A DNA stretch of 8,460 nucleotides, from NCBI GenBank assembly GCA_025210575.1, contig JAOARK010000038.1, positions 1 through 8,460 on the forward strand. The letters run 5' to 3'. Source of the DNA: Schleiferiaceae bacterium (GTDB lineage: Bacteria; Bacteroidota; Bacteroidia; Flavobacteriales; Schleiferiaceae). The position numbers and the translations under genes are program-made. Shown here piece after piece: positions 1 to 6,034 of this stretch. Position 1 is the first letter of the stretch. Each line of letters starts with the position of its first letter. The notes under the pieces are model-generated. The model was not told where the DNA came from. It worked only from the letters and a program-made list of their open reading frames with translations, and made no database searches.

Positions 1-1
1 A

Positions 2-439
2 ATAGCGTTTGGAGCTTTCGTGCTGTACACGGGAAATAAGATCTTTAGAAAGAGTATTTCTGGCATAATGGATGAAATTGACATGGACTTGGTTGAGTCT
101 ATAGTTGATGATTTAAATAAAGAGCGTCAAGAAGACTGGATTGATGTACATAATCTAAGAGTCATCAAATTTGGAAGAGATATTCACATTGATTGCCACC
201 TAACATTGCCTTGGTATTACTCTTTAAGTAAAGCTCATGAGCAAGTAGATAAGTTTGAATTATTATTAAAAAAGCATATTGGTGGCAATGCCGAATTTTT
301 TATTCATGCAGATCCATGTGAAGAACATTCCTGCAGTATATGTAGTTTAAAGGATTGTCCTGAAAGGAAGCATGCATTTGTGAAAAAAGTGCATTGGCAA
401 ACAGATAACGTTCTTGCCAATAGAAAACATCAGGAATAA
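2..439 (+). CDS. Cation diffusion facilitator (CDF) metal exporter, C-terminal part (5' end outside window)
   Basis: This is the last 145 residues of a CDF-family transporter; frame 2 is open from the window edge, so the start and most membrane helices lie outside. CDF proteins export divalent metals such as zinc, iron or cobalt in exchange for protons. The visible part begins at the end of the last helix and runs into an 'SISGIMDE' segment, the usual link to the cytoplasmic ferredoxin-like domain. That domain carries 'IHIDCHLTLP' and 'HADPC', positions where family members bind metal. The tail has four cysteines spaced C-x4-C-x2-C-x4-C at visible residues 106, 111, 114 and 119, which could form an extra metal site. 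The gene ends 204 nt before ccoS and no clear terminator follows. The GTG at position 20 is internal, not a real start. Family is fairly certain; the metal is unknown. Confidence 0.85.
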   Translation: MAFGAFVLYTGNKIFRKSISGIMDEIDMDLVESIVDDLNKERQEDWIDVHNLRVIKFGRDIHIDCHLTLPWYYSLSKAHEQVDKFELLLKKHIGGNAEFFIHADPCEEHSCSICSLKDCPERKHAFVKKVHWQTDNVLANRKHQE

Positions 440-440
440 A

Positions 441-462
441 TTATGTGATGGCCATCACATAA
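441..462. promoter_or_regulatory. Perfect 22-bp palindrome, Crp/Fnr-type operator
   Basis: The 22 bases are a perfect inverted repeat with the core TGTGATGGCCATCACA. This fits the classical TGTGA-N6-TCACA Crp pattern and contains TGAT-N4-ATCA, close to the Fnr pattern TTGAT-N4-ATCAA. It starts two bases after the stop of the CDF gene and lies about 180 nt before ccoS. No T-run follows, so it does not look like a terminator. Binding by a Crp/Fnr-family regulator of the cco operon is inferred. Confidence 0.75.
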
Positions 463-491
463 ATCCGCCCAATTTGTTATTTTCGGAAATG

Positions 492-521
492 GCTATGCAA
501 AATCATGTTTTATAGCATAGC
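492..521 (+). repeat. Imperfect hairpin between the two operator-like dyads
   Basis: Arms GCTATGC (492-498) and GCATAGC (515-521) are exact inverted repeats around a 16-nt spacer. The spacer itself has AAAA and TTTT that could lengthen the stem with a 3-nt bulge. No T-run follows, so it is not an obvious intrinsic terminator. A stem this short can arise by chance; its position in the control region is the only reason to list it. Confidence 0.3.
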
Positions 522-552
522 AATGCGATTAGCGACCCACCGGAAACTGAAT

Positions 553-570
553 ACATGATGAATGTCATGT
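553..570. promoter_or_regulatory. Second Crp/Fnr-like dyad upstream of ccoS
   Basis: Arms ACATGA and TCATGT flank a 6-nt spacer. The centre reads TGAT-GAAT-GTCA, matching the TGAT-N4-RTCA core of the perfect palindrome at 441-462. Its centre (561.5) lies about 55 nt before the TAnnTTTG element at 613-620. With the transcript starting a few bases after that element, the dyad would sit near -60 to -66, close to the -61.5 position of class I Crp-type activators. The function is inferred from geometry and similarity to Crp/Fnr sites. Confidence 0.5.
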
Positions 571-612
571 TAAATGTTGAGGAATATCATGCAAGCACGG
601 AAGGTCTAAAAA

Positions 613-620
613 TAGATTTG
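613..620 (+). promoter_or_regulatory. Candidate Bacteroidota -7 element of the cco operon promoter
   Basis: TAGATTTG is an exact match to the TAnnTTTG -7 consensus used by the Bacteroidota housekeeping sigma factor. It lies 23 nt before the chosen ccoS start. No good TTTG -33 box is seen at the usual 19-23 nt spacing, which would suit a promoter that depends on an activator such as a Crp/Fnr protein bound at 553-570. Confidence 0.45.
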
Positions 621-643
621 TAGATGCTTTAACAGTATTCTTT

Positions 644-811
644 ATGGGGATTATTTATGTGATGATTGTCGTTAGTTTGGTAGTGGCTCTGGGCTTTCTT
701 GGAGCTTTTATCTGGTCTGTGAAAAACGGCCAATACGATGACGATTATACTCCTTCCGTCAGAATGCTCTTTGACGATGAAAAGCCTAAACAAAATAAAA
801 GCGATAACTAA
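644..811 (+). CDS. ccoS: cbb3-type cytochrome oxidase assembly protein CcoS
   Basis: This 55-residue inner-membrane protein is short enough to be missed by length-filtered gene finding. CcoS is needed to insert the heme and copper cofactors into the catalytic subunit CcoN. It has one N-terminal membrane helix (about residues 3-22) followed by 'SVKNGQYDDDYTPSVRMLFD', which is the family signature around WSVK-x-GQ-[FY]-DD. The tail is short, charged and lysine-rich. I chose ATG 644 because it gives the usual 'MGIIYVMI' beginning and full helix; ATG 662 would shorten the helix. The frame stays open upstream to a stop at 578-580 but holds no ATG, GTG or TTG before 644. It ends 8 nt before ccoNO and is the first gene of the operon. 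A ccoI copper-ATPase gene, often found just before ccoS, is absent here. Confidence 0.9.
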   Translation: MGIIYVMIVVSLVVALGFLGAFIWSVKNGQYDDDYTPSVRMLFDDEKPKQNKSDN

Positions 812-819
812 GTCTGATT

Positions 820-2976
820 ATGGAACTAGAGAAATTCTATTATGACAACAAAACCGTAAAGAATTTTACGGTGGCCACCATCTTTTGGGGTGTAGTGGCC
901 TTTTTAGTGGGTATTACTATTGCATTGCAGCTCGTAATGCCCGAATTGAATGGAGGGATCTCCTGGCTTACATTCGGTAGAATTAGAGCAATTCATACCA
1001 GTGCCGCCATATTTGCATTTGCAGGAAATGCATTGTTTGCTGGAATTTATTACTCCATGCAGCGCCTTTTAAAAACAAGAATGGCGTCAGACCTATTAAG
1101 TAAGCTTCATTTTTGGGGATGGCAGCTTGTTATTGTTTCTGCAGCATTAACCCTATTTATGGGGATTTCTACTTCAAAAGAATATGCAGAACACGAATGG
1201 CCAATAGACATTTTAATCGCTTTGGTTTGGGTGATATTTGGTATAAACATGATTTGGACGATCTTGAAAAGAAGAGAACGTCACCTTTATGTAGCCATTT
1301 GGTTTTATATCGCCACATTTATAACCGTTGCGGTTTTACATATTTTCAATAACCTAGAATTACCTGTTTCTCTTTGGAAAAGTTATTCAGTTTACGCTGG
1401 TGTGCAAGATGCTTTAGTGCAATGGTGGTATGGTCACAATGCCGTTGCATTCTTCTTGACTACTCCATTCTTGGGGATTATGTATTATTTCATCCCTAAA
1501 GCGGTAAACCGTCCAGTATATTCTTACCGCCTTTCTATTATTCACTTTTGGGCATTAATCTTTATTTACATATGGGCAGGACCACACCACTTGTTGTATT
1601 CTGCATTGCCAGATTGGGCGCAAAGTTTAGGTGTTGTGTTTTCCATTATGTTGATCGCTCCGTCTTGGGGTGGTATGATCAACGGATTGTTAACATTAAG
1701 AGGTGCTTGGGATAGAGTTCGAGACAGCGCAGTATTAAAGTTTTTTGTTATTGCTGTTACCGCTTATGGTATGGCCACTTTTGAAGGTCCGTTGCTTTCA
1801 ACAAAAACAATGAACTCTATCGCTCACTTTACGGATTGGATTCCGGCTCACGTTCATGTTGGAACCCTAGGGTGGAATGGCTTCTTGATCTTTGGTATGA
1901 TCTATTATATGTTACCAAAGATTTACAAAACAAGCTTGTATTCTGAGAAGTTGGCAAACATGCACTTCTGGATTGGAACATTAGGTATTTTATTCTGGGC
2001 ATTGCCAATGTATATCTCTGGGTTTACACAATCATTAATGTGGAAAGAATTCAACCCTGATGGAACATTAGCGTATGGCTTCCTAGAAACGGTAGTACAA
2101 TTAAAATACTTCTTTATGCTTCGAGCCTTTGGTGGTATTCTGTATCTGGTAGGTATGATCTTGCTTGTGGTAAATGTTATTAAAACAGTATCTACAGGTA
2201 AACTAGTGGCAGATGAAGAAGCTGAAGCTCCTGCTCTACAAGGAGAATACAAAGAGCATAAAGGAGAGCACTGGCACAGATGGATTGAAAGAAAGCCTGT
2301 TCAGATGACAATCTTAGCAACAGTAGCTATTCTGATTGGTGGTATTGTGGAGATCATTCCAACTATTGCCATTAAGTCTAACATTCCAGAAATTAAATCG
2401 GTAAGACCTTACACAGCTTTAGAGCTGGAAGGGAGAGACTTGTACATACGCGAGGGTTGTAATGCATGTCACTCTCAATTAATCAGGCCATTTAGAAGTG
2501 AAGTAATGCGTTATGACCGTCAAGATCAGATGTATTCTTTACCTGGTGAGTTTGTTTATGACCGTTCATTCTTATGGGGATCTAAGCGTACAGGGCCAGA
2601 TTTAGCAAGAGAAGGTGGAAAGCAGAACAACGCTTGGCACTATAACCACATGTGGAATCCAGATGCAGTTTCGCAAGGTTCTATTATGCCGCGATATCCA
2701 TGGTTATTTAGCTTAGAGGGCAATGACGCCACATTAGATGTGAGTCTTACTAAAGCGAAGCTTGAAGCTATGCAGACTCTAGGTGTTCCTTACTCAAATG
2801 AGTACATCGAAAATTGGGAGCAAGAATTGAATGCTCAAGCGAAGATCATTGCAGATGATTTGAACAAGAGTGAAGATATTGATGTGAATCAGAATGAAGA
2901 GATCGTAGCCTTGATTGCTTATCTGCAACGTTTGGGTACGGATGTAAAGAAATCTGCTGAAATCGCTGAAAAGTAA
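820..2976 (+). CDS. ccoNO: cbb3-type cytochrome c oxidase, fused CcoN-CcoO subunit I/II
   Basis: This 718-residue protein joins the catalytic heme-copper subunit CcoN to the membrane-bound cytochrome c subunit CcoO. It reduces oxygen to water with high affinity and pumps protons. CcoN covers about residues 1-455 with about 12 membrane helices. Matched by motif and spacing to Pseudomonas stutzeri CcoN, His59 and His346 should bind low-spin heme b and His344 heme b3. His206 (WYGH), His256 and His257 (GPHH) should bind CuB, and Tyr250 fits the cross-linked tyrosine. A charged linker (about 456-492) leads to the CcoO anchor helix (about 494-515). The heme c site is C547-N-A-C550-H551 with likely axial Met623 in 'SIMPRYPW'. 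The fusion is common in Bacteroidota and the frame is intact. The gene lies 8 nt after ccoS and 5 nt before ccoQ. Confidence 0.97.
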   Translation: MELEKFYYDNKTVKNFTVATIFWGVVAFLVGITIALQLVMPELNGGISWLTFGRIRAIHTSAAIFAFAGNALFAGIYYSMQRLLKTRMASDLLSKLHFWGWQLVIVSAALTLFMGISTSKEYAEHEWPIDILIALVWVIFGINMIWTILKRRERHLYVAIWFYIATFITVAVLHIFNNLELPVSLWKSYSVYAGVQDALVQWWYGHNAVAFFLTTPFLGIMYYFIPKAVNRPVYSYRLSIIHFWALIFIYIWAGPHHLLYSALPDWAQSLGVVFSIMLIAPSWGGMINGLLTLRGAWDRVRDSAVLKFFVIAVTAYGMATFEGPLLSTKTMNSIAHFTDWIPAHVHVGTLGWNGFLIFGMIYYMLPKIYKTSLYSEKLANMHFWIGTLGILFWALPMYISGFTQSLMWKEFNPDGTLAYGFLETVVQLKYFFMLRAFGGILYLVGMILLVVNVIKTVSTGKLVADEEAEAPALQGEYKEHKGEHWHRWIERKPVQMTILATVAILIGGIVEIIPTIAIKSNIPEIKSVRPYTALELEGRDLYIREGCNACHSQLIRPFRSEVMRYDRQDQMYSLPGEFVYDRSFLWGSKRTGPDLAREGGKQNNAWHYNHMWNPDAVSQGSIMPRYPWLFSLEGNDATLDVSLTKAKLEAMQTLGVPYSNEYIENWEQELNAQAKIIADDLNKSEDIDVNQNEEIVALIAYLQRLGTDVKKSAEIAEK

Positions 2977-2981
2977 AAGAC

Positions 2982-3167
2982 ATGTTTAAGTTCATTAAAA
3001 ATACAGCCGAAGACATGGTAGGAATTGAGATCTATCCGATCATCTCTTTCCTCATATTCTTCTCCTTTTTTGTATTCGTAGCTTGGTATGTGTTCAAAAA
3101 AGACAAAAAGTATATAGACAAAGTAAGTAACCTTCCTCTAGAAGAAGATAAAACGGAATTGTTATGA
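2982..3167 (+). CDS. ccoQ: CcoQ-like small subunit of cbb3 oxidase
   Basis: This 61-residue protein has a single membrane helix (about residues 17-38) preceded by 'MVGIEIYPIIS' and followed by a basic stretch 'FKKDKKYID'. That layout, and the place between ccoNO and ccoP, fit CcoQ/FixQ, a small non-catalytic subunit that stabilises the oxidase and helps CcoP associate with the core. CcoQ proteins are poorly conserved, so the call rests mainly on size, topology and context. Its TGA stop overlaps the ATG of ccoP as ATGA, which suggests translational coupling of the two products. The start at 2982 is the only in-frame ATG near the end of ccoNO. Confidence 0.8.
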   Translation: MFKFIKNTAEDMVGIEIYPIISFLIFFSFFVFVAWYVFKKDKKYIDKVSNLPLEEDKTELL

Positions 3168-4129
3168 AGAGCTTCCCAAAATTTAAATTAGTTATCGCTG
3201 CAATTCTCTTCAGCACAACAGGCTTTGCTGCAGGAGATGCCCTAAACGAAGCCATAAATAGTCCGATGGTTTGGGCATTTACACTGGCCATTGTAATGTT
3301 AATCATGGCGCTTTGGGCTTTAAATAAAGCTTTGAATACCATTAAATGGATGACCGCTAAAGACAAGGCTGAGGCTGCGGATGAAGTAGCTGTTGAGCAA
3401 GCGCCAGAGAATACAATTCTTCATGCGCTAACCGATGCGGTTCCTGTAGAAAACGAAGAAGATATTCTTTTAGATCACGATTACGATGGCATTAAAGAAT
3501 TGGATAATAATCTACCACCTTGGTGGAAGTATGGATTCTACATTACCATAGTTTGGGGTATTGGGTACTTTATTGCTTATCACGTTTTAGGTTCTTATCC
3601 TTTGCAGGATGAAGAATTTAAAATTGAGATGGCCGAGGAAAATGCTAAGGTTGAGGCGTATATTGCCTCTCTAGGCGCGGCAGTTGATGAAAGTAATGTA
3701 GTAGCACTAACAGATGAATCAAACTTGGCAAAGGGTCGTACCATTTTTAAACAAAAATGTGTGGCTTGTCACTTAGATGATGGTGGAGGAAACGCTATTG
3801 GTCCTAACTTAACAGATGATTATTGGATCAATGGAGACGGATCTATCGCTGAGATCTTTAAAGTAGTAAAATACGGAGGTAGCGATGGTAGTGGTATGCA
3901 GAGTTGGGATGGCGAATTAAGCGCCCAGAAAATGCAGCAAGTTGCGAGCTTTGTTCTTTCCCTAAGAGGAACAACCCCAGCAGCACCAAAAGATCCACAA
4001 GGAGAATACTATCCGTTAAATACGGAGGAAAGTGCAGATGCAGAGATGCCAGCAGAAGATGCTGAAAATGCGGCTGAGGAAACTGAAGAATCTGTGACAG
4101 AGAGCACAGACGAGGCAGGTGCGGAGTAG
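3164..4129 (+). CDS. ccoP: cbb3-type oxidase subunit III CcoP, one-heme form
   Basis: This 321-residue membrane-bound cytochrome c passes electrons from soluble donors to the CcoNO core. It starts with a signal-peptide-like hydrophobic stretch (about 7-23), followed by a helix (35-57), a charged linker, and the FixP_N signature 'NNLPPWWKYGFYITIVWG' leading into a further helix (122-144). One heme c site is present, C199-V-A-C202-H203, with likely axial Met245 in 'GSGMQSW'. Proteobacterial CcoP usually has two CxxCH sites; here only one exists. One-heme forms are known in Bacteroidota. Residues 277-321 form an acidic Glu/Asp/Ala-rich tail, probably disordered and periplasmic, whose role is unknown. 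The start overlaps the ccoQ stop by 4 nt. The gap to ccoG is 30 nt, the longest inside the operon. Confidence 0.95.
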   Translation: MKSFPKFKLVIAAILFSTTGFAAGDALNEAINSPMVWAFTLAIVMLIMALWALNKALNTIKWMTAKDKAEAADEVAVEQAPENTILHALTDAVPVENEEDILLDHDYDGIKELDNNLPPWWKYGFYITIVWGIGYFIAYHVLGSYPLQDEEFKIEMAEENAKVEAYIASLGAAVDESNVVALTDESNLAKGRTIFKQKCVACHLDDGGGNAIGPNLTDDYWINGDGSIAEIFKVVKYGGSDGSGMQSWDGELSAQKMQQVASFVLSLRGTTPAAPKDPQGEYYPLNTEESADAEMPAEDAENAAEETEESVTESTDEAGAE

Positions 4130-4159
4130 TAGCTTAGTGCAAACAATTAAAATAGTACT

Positions 4160-5581
4160 ATGAGTACAATGGCAGACGGTCAAGATACTTTTCGTGATTC
4201 CATTGCAACTATAAACGATGAGGGGAAACGAAATTTCATTTTCCCAAAAAAGCCAAAAGGAAATTTAACCAACAAGAGAAGCCTCGTAGCCGCGGGGCTT
4301 CTTGTGTTTATGTTCATTGCTCCTTGGCTTAGAATCAACGACCAACCTTTCTTAATGCTCAATGTTTTAGAGCGTCAGTTTGTGATCTTTGGAAACATCT
4401 TTTGGCCTCAAGATTCCCATTTGTTGGTTTTTGCCTTACTCTCTGGAGTTGTCTTCATCATAGTTTTTACCGTAGTGTTTGGACGAATTTTTTGCGGTTG
4501 GTTTTGTCCGCAGACAATTTTTATGGAGCACGTGTTCAGACGAATAGAATACTGGATTGAAGGGGATAGAGGACAGCAGATTCGTTTGAACAAAATGTCT
4601 TGGAAGGAACCTGAGAAACTCAGAAAGAAAGGTCTTAAAGCAGTGGTTTTCTGGATTATCGCATTTATCATTTCTAATGATTTTGTAATGATTCTCTCTG
4701 GAAGTGACGAATGGCTGCGAGTAGTAACAGAAGGGCCATGGATGCATTGGGGGAAATTCGTAGGTATTGTTGCTTTTACTTTTGTGTTCTACTTTGTCTT
4801 TGCATGGTTTAGAGAGCAAGTATGTATTATCGTTTGTCCTTATGGTCGTTTACAGGGGGCCATGCTAGACCGTAACTCTGTAGTTATCGCATACGATTAC
4901 AAACGCGGAGAGAATAGAGGACGATTTAAGAAAAAGGAAAATCGCGCTGAAGCCAAGAAGGGTGATTGTATTGATTGTAACCAATGTGTGGATGTTTGTC
5001 CTACGGGTATAGATATTAGAAACGGTACGCAATTAGAGTGCATTAATTGTACGGCATGTATAGATGCTTGTGATGCGATGATGGAGAAAGTGGACCTTCC
5101 AAAAGGGTTGATTCGATACGCTTCTGAGAATTCAATTGCTGAACAAAAGCCACATACGTATACAATCAGAGCAAAGGCTTATACCGTTGTTCTTGTCATA
5201 TTGCTTGGAGTAATGGGATTCTTGTTAGCCGAAAGGCCGGTTGTTGAAGCAACGGTTCTTCGCGCAACAGGATTGACCTATCAATCTCAAGAAAACAACG
5301 AGATAAGTAATTTGTACAGATATAAGATCATTAACAAAAGCACAGAGCCTCAAAACTTTGAGCTGAAGGTACTAGATGACAGAGCGAGATTAGAGTTTGT
5401 TGGCGTTCCGGATACAGAAGTAGGAGTGCAGAAATTAGAGGAAGGAGCTTTCTTCGTTTATGTGAAACGAGATGCCTTGAACTCCTCTAACGAAGAGATA
5501 AAAATTGCCATTTTGGTCAACAATAAAGTGGAAGAAAATCTAACCTTGAATTTCTTAGGGCCACGTAAAAAATCGAAGTAA
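4160..5581 (+). CDS. ccoG: Cytochrome oxidase accessory protein CcoG (FixG/RdxA), polyferredoxin
   Basis: This 473-residue membrane iron-sulfur protein takes part in cbb3 oxidase biogenesis; CcoG of Rhodobacter has been linked to reduction of Cu(II) to Cu(I) for assembly. About five helices are visible (about 42-57, 88-108, 160-180, 200-217, 338-357). Cysteine motifs are C112-GWF-C116-P, C222-IIV-C226-P and two 4Fe-4S sets, C270/C273/C276/C280 and C294/C297/C300/C304. The part after residue 360 is the Ig-like FixG_C domain, predicted periplasmic. The length is normal for the family. The upstream 30 nt are AT-rich with no Shine-Dalgarno sequence. The start could also be Met4 at 4169, because the beginning 'MSTMADGQDTFRDSI' has two candidates and neither is decided by sequence. 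The stop is 1 nt before fixH. Confidence 0.96.
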   Translation: MSTMADGQDTFRDSIATINDEGKRNFIFPKKPKGNLTNKRSLVAAGLLVFMFIAPWLRINDQPFLMLNVLERQFVIFGNIFWPQDSHLLVFALLSGVVFIIVFTVVFGRIFCGWFCPQTIFMEHVFRRIEYWIEGDRGQQIRLNKMSWKEPEKLRKKGLKAVVFWIIAFIISNDFVMILSGSDEWLRVVTEGPWMHWGKFVGIVAFTFVFYFVFAWFREQVCIIVCPYGRLQGAMLDRNSVVIAYDYKRGENRGRFKKKENRAEAKKGDCIDCNQCVDVCPTGIDIRNGTQLECINCTACIDACDAMMEKVDLPKGLIRYASENSIAEQKPHTYTIRAKAYTVVLVILLGVMGFLLAERPVVEATVLRATGLTYQSQENNEISNLYRYKIINKSTEPQNFELKVLDDRARLEFVGVPDTEVGVQKLEEGAFFVYVKRDALNSSNEEIKIAILVNNKVEENLTLNFLGPRKKSK

Positions 5582-5582
5582 T

Positions 5583-6029
5583 ATGAAGTTGAATTGGGGC
5601 TGGGGTATTGTAATTGCATTGGCAAGTTTTATTGCTTTTATCATGTACTTTTTTATCAAGGGGCATTTTGTGAAGCAGGATGATTTGGTTTCGCAAGAAT
5701 ATTATGATGAAGGATTACAGCATGATGATAGAGTGCAATGGATCAAGAATGCACAAAGTTTAAGTTCTGAACTCATCATTGAGAAATATGAGAATGGAAA
5801 TGTTGGGGTGATACTGCCAGATGAGCTGCAAGTTGAAAACTTGAATGGTGAGATTGCCTTTAAAAGAATGAACAACGCTAAAATGGATGTTGTGTATATC
5901 ATAGAAAATGAATCAATGGGGAGCGTGGCCTTTGTATCTGATAAGTTTCTAGTGGGTAACTATCGCTTTAAAGCCAAGATAGAGGCTAACGGGAAAACCT
6001 ATTATTGGGATAAAAACTATACGTACTAG
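5583..6029 (+). CDS. fixH: FixH/CcoH family cbb3 oxidase assembly protein
   Basis: This 148-residue protein has one N-terminal membrane helix (about residues 7-26) and a periplasmic domain of about 120 residues. The segment 'DDLVSQEYYDEGL' just after the helix is the FixH signature, followed by a beta-rich region with 'NYRFKAKIEANGKTYYWDK' at the end. FixH/CcoH associates with the oxidase subunits and is needed for stable assembly. It starts 1 nt after ccoG and ends 5 nt before the next gene, so translation is probably coupled. No cysteine or CxxC motif is present, so it does not look like a metallochaperone itself. Confidence 0.92.
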   Translation: MKLNWGWGIVIALASFIAFIMYFFIKGHFVKQDDLVSQEYYDEGLQHDDRVQWIKNAQSLSSELIIEKYENGNVGVILPDELQVENLNGEIAFKRMNNAKMDVVYIIENESMGSVAFVSDKFLVGNYRFKAKIEANGKTYYWDKNYTY

Positions 6030-6034
6030 TAAAA

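Noticed and set aside
589..609. ATG at 589 opening a tiny frame (MQARKV) before ccoS
   Set aside because: Only six codons, no support as a gene, and it lies upstream of the proposed transcript start; a leader peptide is conceivable but has no evidence.
581..643. N-terminal extension of ccoS in the open frame upstream
   Set aside because: No ATG, GTG or TTG is in frame, the extension overlaps the promoter candidate, and CcoS proteins normally begin right before the helix as at 644.
1923..2252. Open antisense frame within ccoNO
   Set aside because: It lies wholly inside a well-supported conserved gene, its translation shows no recognisable family, and antisense openness is expected from the codon use.
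4277..4302. Hairpin AGAAGCC / GGCTTCT inside early ccoG
   Set aside because: A 7-bp stem with a 12-nt loop is expected several times by chance in a window of this size and no T-run or other sign of function is nearby; it lies in a conserved coding stretch.
4408..4819. Overlapping open antisense frames within ccoG
   Set aside because: They shadow a conserved gene; the translations are of mixed composition with no domain signature.
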